Below are positions 17,045 to 25,887 of a stretch of 64,000 bases of DNA, in pieces. The stretch lies in the NCBI RefSeq assembly GCF_011947265.1, contig NZ_JAATHD010000008.1, forward strand, positions 186,001 to 250,000, written 5' to 3'. Under the pieces are notes generated by a model. That model ran no database searches and had not been told where the DNA came from. It saw nothing but the letters and a program-made list of their open reading frames with translations. Origin of the DNA: Paenibacillus sp. HB172176 (GTDB taxonomy: Bacteria; Bacillota; Bacilli; Paenibacillales; Paenibacillaceae). Position 1 is the first letter of the stretch, and each line of letters opens with the position of its first letter. The position numbers and the translations under genes were made by a program.

Positions 17045-18174
17045 AGCGTAACCTCACCGCTTCTGCTAGCAACGCTCCCGGGATGGAGAAGCAATTGATA
17101 AGCATGCTCGACCTGCCTCGCGATCGTCTTCATGTGGAATTCCCTCATCACATTGCGATACCCGCTGAGCGCCAGCTCGCCGTGATTGACCTTGCGGTCA
17201 TAGAAGCTTCTTATCGCATCGGCAAGCTCGTCCACATTGCCGTCCGGCACGATCAGGCCGCCGCCAGTATGATGGATAATTTCGGGAGCGCCTCCCGAAT
17301 CCGATACGATGACCGGTGTTCCCGCCAGCATCGATTCGATAATAACGCGACCGAACGGCTCGTTGAGGGAGAAGTTGATCGTAAGATCGCATTCCTTCAT
17401 CACCTCGAGCGGCGCAGGCGAATAGCCGTAGAAATCGACTTGATGCTCCAGGCCGTAATCCAGCACCTTATGCATCAAGTCATGATAATAGTGCTGGGAG
17501 CCGTCGACCGATGCATCGCCCACGATGAGCAGCCTCCAATTCGTGTATCCCGTATCCGTCAGCTTCTTCATCGCATCGACGACCCTATCGTATCGTTTCC
17601 ACTCGACGATTCGGCCGAAAGTGCCGATGACGAGCTTTCCGTCCTCCATCAGCTCCCTGCTCTTCGTAGGCAAGGTCAGCTCGGGATCCACCCCGTTGTA
17701 GATAACCGTCTTCTTATCCGTCGCGATCGCTCCCGCCACGAAGTGCGAGATGCAAATCACTTGATCGAAGAACCGGGGCAATACTTTGTTGAACATCTTC
17801 AAATGGGTATGATCGCGATGGTGCCAGACCAGCTTGCAATTCGTCAGCGCTCTTAGCGGAGCGATATACCAGGGAGCACGCCAGCCGTTGGCATGTATGA
17901 TCGCAATGCCATGCCGCTTCACAACTGCTCGAATGCGAAGCACTGTCTCCATATAACCGAAGCCGAGACGCTTCTTGATGCTCCCTAGAGCCAACGGAAT
18001 GTGCACGAATTCTGTGCGTATCTCCTTCAGATAAGCCGTATTGGGCGGACTGATGAAGAAGATGCGGTAACGCGCAGTATCAAGATAATTCATGAGATGA
18101 ATCAGACTTTGCTCCGCGCCGCCCTTCTTCGCCGCATGCGTTACGAACAGAACAGGAATGAGATTGTCACGCAT
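17041..18174 (-). CDS. Glycosyltransferase family 4
   Basis: GT-B retaining transferase (377 aa). It shows the N-terminal glycine-rich loop AAKKGGAEQSLIHLMNYL, IIHANGWRA, the donor-domain block VIGTFGRIVEWKRYDRVVDAM and the catalytic loop NFSLNEPFGRVIIESMLAGTPVI (E-x7-E motif). The ATG at 18174 lies ten bases after AAAGGG; a GTG at 18183 is the alternative. It overlaps the preceding gene's stop by 8 bases. It would add one internal sugar of the repeat; the specific sugar cannot be told. Confidence 0.92.
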   Translation of the reverse strand: MRDNLIPVLFVTHAAKKGGAEQSLIHLMNYLDTARYRIFFISPPNTAYLKEIRTEFVHIPLALGSIKKRLGFGYMETVLRIRAVVKRHGIAIIHANGWRAPWYIAPLRALTNCKLVWHHRDHTHLKMFNKVLPRFFDQVICISHFVAGAIATDKKTVIYNGVDPELTLPTKSRELMEDGKLVIGTFGRIVEWKRYDRVVDAMKKLTDTGYTNWRLLIVGDASVDGSQHYYHDLMHKVLDYGLEHQVDFYGYSPAPLEVMKECDLTINFSLNEPFGRVIIESMLAGTPVIVSDSGGAPEIIHHTGGGLIVPDGNVDELADAIRSFYDRKVNHGELALSGYRNVMREFHMKTIARQVEHAYQLLLHPGSVASRSGEVTL

Positions 18175-19345
18175 TTGCCGCACGCCCTTTCAACATCAAG
18201 TCGGGATTTAAGGATTGAAAGAAGCTTCTAAGCACTTCTTTATGATTGTAGTGCTCGGCTATGAATTGCTGGGATGCTCTCAGCAGAGCTTCCGAATCCG
18301 CCTTTGAATCCAGCAGTTGCTGAATGCTCGAACAGAATTTCTGCGGATCGTCCGCGATCATGATATGCTCCTTATGAAGCAATCCCGTGCCTTCGCTGCC
18401 GACCGAAGTGGACACGACCGGAAGACCGTTCTGAATCGCTTCGATTGTCTTCAGCTTAACCCCGGCTCCGTTCTGCATCGGATTCACGAACAAGCAGCCC
18501 TGTTCGTAGATTCCATCGAGAGACTCCGGCGAGTCATGCACAACAACGCGCGACAGATTATATCTCTTCAGCCAATCCAGGCTTCCCCCTCGGCTGTTGC
18601 CCGCAATGACGAAGCTGTATTCAGGATTCTCGAGCAGCTTCTCATGAACATGGGTGAGATACCATTCAATCCCCTCTCGATTGTTCGGCATGAACAGCGA
18701 GCCGATGAATACCACTTGCTTGCTGGCGAAGCTGTTGCTCCTGAAGCTTCCGCTAGTGACCGGCGGCGGCAGAAATCGGCTGCTTGCCGTCTCGTTCCCC
18801 ATGCGAAATTTCTCGAACTCCTTGTTCGAGATGAAGAGATGCTTGTCGATTCTGCTTCTCAGCTTCCGTTCATGACGAACGAATTTGCCGCTCTCAATCG
18901 TGTAGTACAGCTTGTGGAGCGGATGGCTCGAGCTTCTCGCCAAAGCCTTGAAATAAATCGATTCATCATTATGCACCCGCAGAATGGCCATATCGCTGCG
19001 AACCTCGGGATTGTCCAGAATCGGATAGACATAGTCGCCTTCGAGCAGCACATAATCATAGGGGCCGTTCAGCTTGACATGCCTCAGCGCGGTACGGGAA
19101 CGCACCTGCAGAGGATCGGGATGCAGAAGATCAAGAATTCTGCTCCTCCGATCACAGAGCCTGATATCCGCAACATAACGCAGCACCACTTCCTTCTCCT
19201 CCGCAGTCGGTGTTGTTTTTCCGCACACGACAAGATCGATTTGCCAGCCAAGCTCAGAGAGCACCTTGATTCTTCCCCAGGTGTCCACTCTGCCGCCATG
19301 ATCGGCAGGGTACGGGAAGTCGCTGCATGCGATAAGCATTTTCAT
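18167..19345 (-). CDS. Glycosyltransferase family 4/1
   Basis: GT-B type transferase of 392 aa. The N-terminal SDFPYPADHGGRVDTWGRIKVL loop is characteristic of enzymes acting on lipid-linked intermediates; the C-terminal domain carries FIGSLFMPNNREGIEWYL and NPMQNGAGVKLKTIEAIQNG (donor-binding loop). The ATG overlaps the upstream polymerase stop as ATGA, and GGGGAGG stands seven bases upstream, so the longer open frame from 19423 is not used. Donor unknown. Confidence 0.92.
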   Translation of the reverse strand: MKMLIACSDFPYPADHGGRVDTWGRIKVLSELGWQIDLVVCGKTTPTAEEKEVVLRYVADIRLCDRRSRILDLLHPDPLQVRSRTALRHVKLNGPYDYVLLEGDYVYPILDNPEVRSDMAILRVHNDESIYFKALARSSSHPLHKLYYTIESGKFVRHERKLRSRIDKHLFISNKEFEKFRMGNETASSRFLPPPVTSGSFRSNSFASKQVVFIGSLFMPNNREGIEWYLTHVHEKLLENPEYSFVIAGNSRGGSLDWLKRYNLSRVVVHDSPESLDGIYEQGCLFVNPMQNGAGVKLKTIEAIQNGLPVVSTSVGSEGTGLLHKEHIMIADDPQKFCSSIQQLLDSKADSEALLRASQQFIAEHYNHKEVLRSFFQSLNPDLMLKGRAANA

Positions 19346-20697
19346 GAGGTTACCTCCCCTTTCTGAATGGGCCCAATCTCCTTCTTGCCCAGGAACAATG
19401 AAATAAAGGCGAACAGCAGCCAAATTTCATACTTGATTTCGAGCGAAACGAGCAGCAGCGAGAATAGGATGAACACGAGCGCCAGGAACAGGATCAAGCT
19501 CACTCTCGCTTTAATGATCAAATTTTTCGCTATGAGGAAGAAAAACAATAACGAGAACAAGCCGCCGAACATCACCCACTGGAAGAAGCCCGATTTGACA
19601 CCGAGATTCTTGGTTGAATCGGAATACTTCATTAATTCGCTCACATTGATTTGGCTGACGCCGAACAGCTTATAATAGAAATTCGACATGAAGGACACCG
19701 AGTCGGCCATATACGTATTGAAGTAGACGAGATAAGCGCCCGTTCCCACCCCGAGCGGATGATGAAGCACAGTGAAGACGGCGATCAGAATCGTGCCCAT
19801 CCTCGTGTAGGAAGATGTGTAATTCTCGATATCATTGTTGAACGACCCCAGCACGACAGCGGAGAAATTCGCAATGAACAAATACAGAAGCAGCAGCATG
19901 CCCAGCAAGAGGAAGAAATTCCGCTTCTTGCGGAAATCCAGAAACTTGAACATCGTAACGACCAAGGTCAATAGAATAACGACCATAAAGCCCTTTGATC
20001 CCGTTTCAAGCAAGTAAAATATGAAAAAGCCCGCCCCGTACAGGACAACCAGCTTTCTCGCGAAGCTGCCCAGGTATCTCGTCAGATAAATCATAATTGC
20101 CGTGTAGACAACAACGATCGAGCCGGTTGTGCTGCTCTCGGAGGTTAACAGCCTTACCCGCCAGTAAGGATCATCGCCCGAATGCAGGAAGGGCAGCGCA
20201 TGCGGCATGGACATCATTTCAATAATCATAATGCCCATCAGAACCGATACGATGGCTATGAAGCAGGCGCATATGGCGCGATAGCTGCTAATCTTCGTGA
20301 AGATCAGCTGCATATGGCGAATATACAGCAGGATCAGAACGAAATAGATGATAACCTTCACCGCTTTGCCAAGCAGTCCCTCTGAGCCGAACCCGTATAC
20401 GCCGTGCATATATTGAATGAAGATATAGAGCAAGCTGACGAAGCTTAAATAAAGAATGAAGAAGAAAATATAACTCTGCAGCTTGCTTCCGTTCGTAATT
20501 TTCTTGTGCTTCGCCAGCAACGCAATCTCGCAGAATACGAAAACGGGAAACAACAGTACGATGGGCGTGCGTCCGATTTCTCCGATCATGTTGGCAAGCG
20601 GGAAATCCTGATAGATGGTAAGAAGCAGAACAAAAACGAGATAGACGGACAGGAAGGATTGCTCCAAATGGAATTTTTTCGTCGTAAGATTATACAT
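19342..20697 (-). CDS. O-antigen/EPS polymerase, Wzy-like
   Basis: Integral membrane protein of 451 aa with about 11-12 hydrophobic segments and a longer extracytoplasmic loop (FFNTYMADSVSFMSN-type stretch, visible as YLVYFNTYMADS and SQINVSELMKY). That shape and its place between flippase and Wzz genes mark it as the polymerase that joins flipped repeat units. Sequence conservation in this family is poor, so the call rests on topology and context. The ATG at 20697 overlaps the upstream glycosyltransferase by 8 bases; the RBS is weak, so translation is probably coupled. Confidence 0.82.
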   Translation of the reverse strand: MYNLTTKKFHLEQSFLSVYLVFVLLLTIYQDFPLANMIGEIGRTPIVLLFPVFVFCEIALLAKHKKITNGSKLQSYIFFFILYLSFVSLLYIFIQYMHGVYGFGSEGLLGKAVKVIIYFVLILLYIRHMQLIFTKISSYRAICACFIAIVSVLMGIMIIEMMSMPHALPFLHSGDDPYWRVRLLTSESSTTGSIVVVYTAIMIYLTRYLGSFARKLVVLYGAGFFIFYLLETGSKGFMVVILLTLVVTMFKFLDFRKKRNFFLLLGMLLLLYLFIANFSAVVLGSFNNDIENYTSSYTRMGTILIAVFTVLHHPLGVGTGAYLVYFNTYMADSVSFMSNFYYKLFGVSQINVSELMKYSDSTKNLGVKSGFFQWVMFGGLFSLLFFFLIAKNLIIKARVSLILFLALVFILFSLLLVSLEIKYEIWLLFAFISLFLGKKEIGPIQKGEVTS

Positions 20698-21808
20698 ATT
20701 TTCCAATTGCGGGCGAATCTTCGCTGCCGCGCCGTTTCATCGCTTCCTCATAGAGATTCTCGATTTGATCGTTCATTGAATCTGCATGGAAATGCTCCCG
20801 AAACAACGCTTCTCCCGCCTCTCCCATCTTTCGCAGCGTGGCTTTGTCCAAACCGCGAATAATTGCCTTCAGCTGCTTCAAATCGTCGAAATCAAACACA
20901 TAGCCATTGATCCCGTTCCGGACGATCTCCGGCAATGCCCCGCGATTGCTCGCAATGACCGCTTTCCTGCTTCGCATCGCCTCGATAGCGACAATGCCGA
21001 AGCCCTCCCAGCGCGAAGGAACGAGCACCGCATCGCAGGCTTCCATGCAAGCGCCGATCAGCGAATGCTCCACCCAGCCGAGCTTTGCCGCAGATTCCGG
21101 AATTTCAATAGCCGCTTTATCTCCAAGCACACTGTCTCCAACGAGATACAGCTGAACATTCGGAAACGCCTCTTCCCGGAACACCTGCATAAGCCGATCG
21201 AAGCCCTTCTGTCGGTCAAAACGACCTACGAACAGCAAATTGAGCTTGTTCGGATCGACCTCGATCGGTTTCTCTTGCAGCTCGTCAAGATTGGAAATGC
21301 CGTTATAGACAATGATCGATTTTTCCTTCGGAATGCCAAGCTTGAGCGCCTTCTCATATTCATTCCTCGAAATATGAATAATGGCATCGGATTTTAGAGC
21401 AAGCACGCTTTCAATCAGCGCGTAACATCTCTTCTTCCATGCGGATATATCCATGAGAAAGGACCAGCCGTGCGAACAATAGATAATGACGGGCCGCTCG
21501 CGCTTCAAGAAAAGGACGCTTCGCAGGAACAAGCCCGCGAAGGTGCCATGCACGTGAATGATGTCCGGCTGAATCTTCTTCACAACGTTGCGAATGGCTT
21601 TCATCGCTCTAAGCATAGGTGCTGGACTTCGCTTATAAGGGTATATAATAAGACGCTCCGGATGGATGCATAAGGTGTCTCTATTGGAATTCTGCTCGGA
21701 TACCATTAGATAGATATCATGCGTCCGCCGCTGATGCTGAAGCACTTCATTAAGATGCGTCTCGATGCCTCCCTTCGTGAATTCTGACAGATGAAGGATT
21801 CTCGCCAC
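20690..21808 (-). CDS. Glycosyltransferase family 4
   Basis: GT-B retaining transferase (372 aa). Motifs are ARILHLSEFTKGGIETHLNE, IIHVHGTFAGLFLR, NLLFVGRFDRQKGFDRLMQVF and VPSRWEGFGIVAIEAMRSRKAVIAS (E-x7-E). The GTG at 21808 is chosen because GGGAGG lies nine bases upstream; an earlier GTG at 21817 abuts that RBS. As the gene right after the priming transferase, it is the natural candidate for the second sugar of the repeat. Confidence 0.9.
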   Translation of the reverse strand: MARILHLSEFTKGGIETHLNEVLQHQRRTHDIYLMVSEQNSNRDTLCIHPERLIIYPYKRSPAPMLRAMKAIRNVVKKIQPDIIHVHGTFAGLFLRSVLFLKRERPVIIYCSHGWSFLMDISAWKKRCYALIESVLALKSDAIIHISRNEYEKALKLGIPKEKSIIVYNGISNLDELQEKPIEVDPNKLNLLFVGRFDRQKGFDRLMQVFREEAFPNVQLYLVGDSVLGDKAAIEIPESAAKLGWVEHSLIGACMEACDAVLVPSRWEGFGIVAIEAMRSRKAVIASNRGALPEIVRNGINGYVFDFDDLKQLKAIIRGLDKATLRKMGEAGEALFREHFHADSMNDQIENLYEEAMKRRGSEDSPAIGKYV

Positions 21809-21855
21809 CTTCTTCACCCTCCCTCCATGTCTAATGCTTGTTGCTGCATCGCATG

Positions 21856-22554
21856 CTAGAATGCATTCTGAGGCGCCACGACCTCCTTCACCGTCCTCAC
21901 CAGAATCTTCATATCAAGAAGGAGGCTTCTCTGTTCGATATAGGCAATGTCGAGCTCGACCATCTCATCGAAGCTGAGCTTGTTCCTTCCGCTCACTTGC
22001 CATAATCCGGTGCAGCCCGGCGTTACGCTCAGTCTTTTCTTGTCATGCTCCGTATACTCGGCAACCTCTCTGCCGAGCGGCGGTCTAGGTCCTACGAGCG
22101 ACATTTCGCCCCTGAGCACATTGAGCAGCTGAGGAAGCTCGTCCAGGCTTGTCTTGCGAATGAATTTGCCGACTCTAGTAATGCGGGGATCATCCTTCAT
22201 CTTGAACATCGCTCCGTTAATCTCGTTCTTGTGAAGCAGCTCCGCCAGCTTCTCTTCCGCATTCACAACCATGGAGCGCAGCTTGTACATCTGGAACGTC
22301 TTGCCGTTCTTGCCGATGCGCGTTTGCTTGAACAGGATCGGTCCTTTGGGGTCCTCAAGCTTGATAAGAATCGCGATCAAGACCAAGAGCGGACTAAGCA
22401 GGAACAAGCCGATTGCCGATCCGGCGATATCCATCAAACGCTTCATTGCGCTGTACGCCTTAAGCTCGGGAGCTCTCCGGGCCGTTCTGGCCGATTGATT
22501 ATAATAGGAGCTGCCGCTTAAGACCGCTTCATCTCTTAATTGTGGAGGCGTCAT
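21856..22554 (-). CDS. Undecaprenyl-phosphate sugar-1-phosphate transferase (priming transferase)
   Basis: Starts the repeat unit by moving a sugar phosphate from a UDP-sugar to undecaprenyl phosphate (232 aa). This is the short monotopic PglC/EpsL form: one N-terminal membrane segment (IAGSAIGLFLLSPLLVLIAIL), then ILFKQTRIGKNGKTFQMYKLRSM, the DE pair in RKTSLDELPQLLNVL, and SLVGPRPPLG. RBS GGAAGGAG precedes the ATG, two bases after galU. The first sugar may be glucose, galactose or a HexNAc phosphate; sequence inspection does not decide. Confidence 0.94.
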   Translation of the reverse strand: MTPPQLRDEAVLSGSSYYNQSARTARRAPELKAYSAMKRLMDIAGSAIGLFLLSPLLVLIAILIKLEDPKGPILFKQTRIGKNGKTFQMYKLRSMVVNAEEKLAELLHKNEINGAMFKMKDDPRITRVGKFIRKTSLDELPQLLNVLRGEMSLVGPRPPLGREVAEYTEHDKKRLSVTPGCTGLWQVSGRNKLSFDEMVELDIAYIEQRSLLLDMKILVRTVKEVVAPQNAF

Positions 22555-22556
22555 TC

Positions 22557-23459
22557 TTATTCACTCCTTCCCATAATGAGCTGATTGCGAATTTCTCGTT
22601 CCATAAGCGCTTCGATCTCGGTCATAAGGGGATATCTCAGTTCTTTGTTGCGAAGGGCGAAATCGATCGTTGTCAGAATAAAGCCAAGCTGCTCGCCCAC
22701 ATCATAACGAACGCCTTGGAAATCATAGGCATAGACGCCCTGATCTTCATTCAGAGCCTGGATGGCGTCCGTTAATTGAATTTCTCCACCGGTGCCGATG
22801 CGCTGCTCGCCCAAATAATCGAAAATCTCGGGGGTCAGCACATAACGGCCCATAATAGCCAGATTCGAAGGCGCCTTCCCTACCGGCGGCTTCTCGACAA
22901 AGCGATTCACCTCATAGAGATGATCGAGACGATTGCCGGGATCTACGATGCCGTAACGCTGCGTTTGGTCGAAATCGACCATTTGTACGCCAATGACCGA
23001 CTTGCCGGTGCGTTCGTATTGCTCAATCAATTGCTTCGTGCAAGGCGTCTCGGATTCTACGATGTCATCGCCGAGCAATACGGCAAACGGTTCATTGCCG
23101 ATGAAGTTGCGAGCGCACCATACGGCATGGCCAAGCCCCTTGGCTTCCTTCTGACGGATATAATGAAGATTCACATTGGATGATTTTCTGACTTTCTCGA
23201 GAATATCGAGCTTCCCGCGTTCTTGAAGCGTATGCTCCAGCTCGAAGGCGATATCGAAATGATCCTCGATCGCCCGCTTCCCTTTACCGGTTACAACGAT
23301 AATATCCTCTACGCCGGAATCAATGGCTTCCTCAACAATGTACTGAATGGTCGGCTTGTCCAGGATCGGAAGCATCTCCTTCGGCATAGCCTTGGTTGCA
23401 GGGAGGAATCGAGTTCCCAGTCCTGCTGCCGGGATAATGGCTTTTGTCACTTTTTTCAT
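22557..23459 (-). CDS. galU: UTP-glucose-1-phosphate uridylyltransferase
   Basis: Makes UDP-glucose for EPS and for Ugd (300 aa, normal length). Signatures are [27 protein letters not shown] at the N-terminus, the [19 protein letters not shown] block, FAVLLGDDI and the catalytic region [12 protein letters not shown]. It is close to Bacillus GtaB/YngB. It lies 81 bases after the tyrosine kinase gene and two bases before the priming transferase. Confidence 0.95.
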   Translation of the reverse strand: MKKVTKAIIPAAGLGTRFLPATKAMPKEMLPILDKPTIQYIVEEAIDSGVEDIIVVTGKGKRAIEDHFDIAFELEHTLQERGKLDILEKVRKSSNVNLHYIRQKEAKGLGHAVWCARNFIGNEPFAVLLGDDIVESETPCTKQLIEQYERTGKSVIGVQMVDFDQTQRYGIVDPGNRLDHLYEVNRFVEKPPVGKAPSNLAIMGRYVLTPEIFDYLGEQRIGTGGEIQLTDAIQALNEDQGVYAYDFQGVRYDVGEQLGFILTTIDFALRNKELRYPLMTEIEALMEREIRNQLIMGRSE

Positions 23460-23540
23460 TCGCTCTCACCCTATCCATTTATATTTTTTGCCTCCGGTGA
23501 TAAAGGTTCAGGAGACATTACCTGCCATCACAGTTGAAGC

Positions 23541-24233
23541 CTAACCATCTGCTGCGGAATCGTAGTAGTAGGAATAAGAATTAACCTGACTGCGATTCAT
23601 ATTGTTCAGAACCACGCCAAGCAGCTTAGCCTTGACATGCTCCAATGAAGCCTTTGATTTGAGCACAAGCTCCTTCGACACCTGTCCGGAATCAATGACA
23701 AGCACGACGCCGTCGCATTTGGTCGCGACAATCTGAGCATCGGTTACCGATAGAATAGGAGGGGTGTCGATAATGACGACATCGTATTTCCTCCGCGCTT
23801 CTTCGATCAGCTCGAGCATGGGCTCCGAAGACAACAGCTCTGAAGGATTCGGCGGCGTTGGGCCGGCGTGAATAATGAACAGATTATCCGTGATCGTGTG
23901 CTGCACCACATCCTGCAACCCCTTCTGATTGAAGAGCGCTGTCGTTAGACCGTTGCGGTTCGACGTTCCGAACAGATGATGCTGCGAGGGCTTTCGAAGA
24001 TCGGCGTCTATCAGAAGCACCTTCTTGTTCGTCTGCGCGAACGCGACCGCCATATTCGCGCAGGTGGTGCTTTTGCCTTCGCTTGGCTTGGACGACGTTA
24101 CCATAATGACCTGAAGCTTCTGCTTGATCGTGGAGAATTCAATATTGGTTCGCAGCATCCGATAGCCCTCCGATATCGGGGATTTCGGATTAAGCTGCGT
24201 GATCAGATTCCATTTAGGCGTCATACGTAACAT
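23541..24233 (-). CDS. CpsD/YwqD-type bacterial tyrosine kinase (BY-kinase)
   Basis: Cytoplasmic autokinase that works with the Wzz-like membrane adaptor to control polymer length and export (230 aa). It has Walker A in SSKPSEGKSTTCANMA, Walker A' in VLLIDADLRKP and Walker B in VVIIDTPP. A C-terminal tyrosine cluster (SYSYYYDS) is the expected autophosphorylation site. RBS GGGAGG precedes the ATG at 24233. The reading frame overlaps the adaptor gene by 20 bases. The matching PHP phosphatase is encoded apart, at 26309-27091. Confidence 0.94.
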   Translation of the reverse strand: MLRMTPKWNLITQLNPKSPISEGYRMLRTNIEFSTIKQKLQVIMVTSSKPSEGKSTTCANMAVAFAQTNKKVLLIDADLRKPSQHHLFGTSNRNGLTTALFNQKGLQDVVQHTITDNLFIIHAGPTPPNPSELLSSEPMLELIEEARRKYDVVIIDTPPILSVTDAQIVATKCDGVVLVIDSGQVSKELVLKSKASLEHVKAKLLGVVLNNMNRSQVNSYSYYYDSAADG

Positions 24234-24969
24234 TTTTCTCCCTCCCCGCTTTTGCAGTCATTGGAAGCTTACCCGGCCTTTCCTTCGCGTCGCTTTCCTT
24301 GAAGGTCGGTATGGCGCTTAACACCGGCACCTGCAGCAAGGCTTCCACATCCTCCTCCGTCTTCACGGAATCATCGAGATAATCAAGCAAGAATGACAAT
24401 CCGACGCCGAACATGAGCGACAACAGGAAGGCCGCTGTCAAATTCAGCTTCAAATTCGGCGAAACCGGCGCATGCTTCTCCGTTGGATCCGCTTGATCAA
24501 GTATCGATACATTATCAACCTTCATCAAAGCAGGCACTGAATTCTGGAACACGATCGCAACGGCATTCGCGATATTCGCCGCATGCTGATAGGAGACATC
24601 CTTCACGGTAATGGACATGACCTGCGTCTCGTTCACCGAGCTTACGCTGACCTTGTTAATAAGCTCGCCGTACGTCATGCCCAGCTCGGGATAATCGGCG
24701 GCCACCTTCTTCATCATGCGCGGCGTCCGAATGATCTCCTTGTAGGTCTTGATCAGTCCGATGGTAGAATTAATGGCTCCGACATCAATGCTCGACAAGA
24801 GAGAACCGCTCTCCTTGTATTGATTAACAATCAATTTCGACGACGCTTCATATTGCGGTTGAATGTAATAGTTGGTGTAGATGCCTATTCCCGTGCAACA
24901 GATCGCTGTCATTAAAGCAATCAATATCAATCTTTTTTTGACAATGAGCCAATATTGTTTTAACTCCAA
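24214..24969 (-). CDS. Wzz/YveK-type chain-length and kinase-activating membrane protein
   Basis: First gene of the EPS operon (251 aa). Two membrane helices (near residues 14-35 and 176-200) flank an extracytoplasmic coiled domain typical of polysaccharide co-polymerases. The cytoplasmic tail after the second helix (LDYLDDSVKTEEDVEALLQV) is the usual activator of the BY-kinase. The start is TTG, with AAGGAGGT seven bases upstream. A leader of about 130 AT-rich bases separates it from the terminator of the unknown gene upstream. Confidence 0.93.
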   Translation of the reverse strand: MELKQYWLIVKKRLILIALMTAICCTGIGIYTNYYIQPQYEASSKLIVNQYKESGSLLSSIDVGAINSTIGLIKTYKEIIRTPRMMKKVAADYPELGMTYGELINKVSVSSVNETQVMSITVKDVSYQHAANIANAVAIVFQNSVPALMKVDNVSILDQADPTEKHAPVSPNLKLNLTAAFLLSLMFGVGLSFLLDYLDDSVKTEEDVEALLQVPVLSAIPTFKESDAKERPGKLPMTAKAGREKNVTYDA

Positions 24970-25097
24970 GCGAATACCTCCTTACCTCTCCTAGTGACGT
25001 TTTATTACAGTATTCGATTGCCAGTTGGATTTTTGTTATTCAATTAGAGTTTTTTAATAATTTTATTATTCAAAACGCGAACTTATGGAGAAAAGAG
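24970..25097 (-). promoter_or_regulatory. AT-rich leader/control region of the EPS operon
   Basis: Sequence between the upstream terminator and the wzz start. It is very AT-rich and holds an inverted repeat AATAAT-TTT-ATTATT at 25056-25070. I could not pick a convincing sigma-A promoter, which suggests another sigma factor, an activator, or a start farther upstream. Transition-state regulators of the AbrB kind bind such AT-rich DNA, but nothing here proves it. Confidence 0.35.
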
Positions 25098-25117
25098 AAA
25101 GAACCTTCCGGTTCTTT
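25098..25117 (-). terminator. Intrinsic terminator before the EPS operon; arms read AAAGAACC/GGTTCTTT
   Basis: Perfect 8-bp stem with a four-base loop, followed on the minus strand by a pyrimidine-rich tail (CTCTTTTCT). It overlaps the stop codon of the gene at 25116-25499. Each arm contains GTTCTTT or its complement, matching the SinR box GTTCTYT known from Bacillus subtilis, so a second role as an operator is possible. Confidence 0.55.
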
Positions 25118-25499
25118 AATGCTTGTTCCTATGCTCATCGATTTCGAGCCGCCAAGAATCATTCGCTAGAAACTCCTCAATCGTTCCTCCTCTGAGAATG
25201 TGCTCCATTAATTGTCCGGCGCAACTCTTCTTTCCCTTCTTGTGCAGAAGTACGGTAAGCAGCTCCGCTATGTCTATCGAATTGCTGCTTGGCCGCCATC
25301 CTGACAAGGCGAGCATTTCGGACAAGGAATGCTCTCTGTTCGTCTCAGTGCAGCGCAGTGTCTCATCCTCTGCCAGACGCTCAAGAAACCTCCGCAGCTT
25401 CATTCGCTTCTGTTCCTGCACGGCAGTACTCAATTCGATCATCCTCCGATCATCCGCTGAATAAGCTTTTTTTAAATTCCAAGCATGTACAAGTTTCAC
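25116..25499 (-). CDS. Hypothetical small protein upstream of the EPS operon
   Basis: Not recognised. The longest frame gives 127 aa from a GTG at 25499 without a clear RBS; an internal ATG (MKLRRFLERLAED, about 95 aa) has AGGA ten bases upstream and may be the true start. The protein is charged and helical, with no signal or membrane segment; it contains single cysteines in LRCTET and KSCAGQL. Its own terminator separates it from wzz, so it is probably not part of the EPS transcript, but the position invites a regulatory role. Confidence 0.5.
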   Translation of the reverse strand: MKLVHAWNLKKAYSADDRRMIELSTAVQEQKRMKLRRFLERLAEDETLRCTETNREHSLSEMLALSGWRPSSNSIDIAELLTVLLHKKGKKSCAGQLMEHILRGGTIEEFLANDSWRLEIDEHRNKH

Positions 25500-25887
25500 T
25501 CTACATTGCCTTAGAATTCACCGCGAAACGGAATCGCCCTGGAAAAGGACGACGAAGTTGTTTCTGCTTGAGTAAGCTTAGATTGCTATACATCGACAAC
25601 TAATACAAGCTTAATGAGGAGGTTTTAATTTAATTTTCATCACTCTCATCTATCATTTTCATGTCTGTGTACGATCTGTTTATGGATGTCTCAATCTTGT
25701 TCTGTGTCTAAAGTATGCCACAGATTTGATGAAAGAAAGAGGTAAGAAAGGCTTATGTAGGTTAGCTTTCCGCTCCTATTTTCAACTTTTTCCATCTGAG
25801 CCGATTTGCCCGTAATCGATCCTTCTACATGACTTTGATATCGTTTTCATAATTATTTTCAAATTTTCTGAATAATGAAAGCGGTTT
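25500..25887. other. AT-rich non-coding stretch
   Basis: About 390 bases with no supportable gene. It includes a GAGGAGG at 25615-25621 that is followed by stop codons rather than a start, and an AAGCTT-containing inverted repeat around 25573-25612. Composition is clearly more AT-rich than the surrounding genes, like the broken gene that follows. Confidence 0.5.

Noticed and set aside
18317..19366. 349-codon open frame on the plus strand opposite a glycosyltransferase
   Set aside because: Shadow of a clear GT4 gene; no RBS and unnatural composition.
23460..23540. Possible EAR-type antitermination RNA between the tyrosine kinase and galU
   Set aside because: The place fits the Bacillus eps operon, but at 81 bases the gap is short and I could not find the expected conserved core. 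A covariance-model search would be needed.
25615..25700. GAGGAGG at 25615-25621 as RBS of a small plus-strand gene
   Set aside because: In-frame stops follow at once and no start codon is at usual distance; the only nearby ATG frame is 16 codons.
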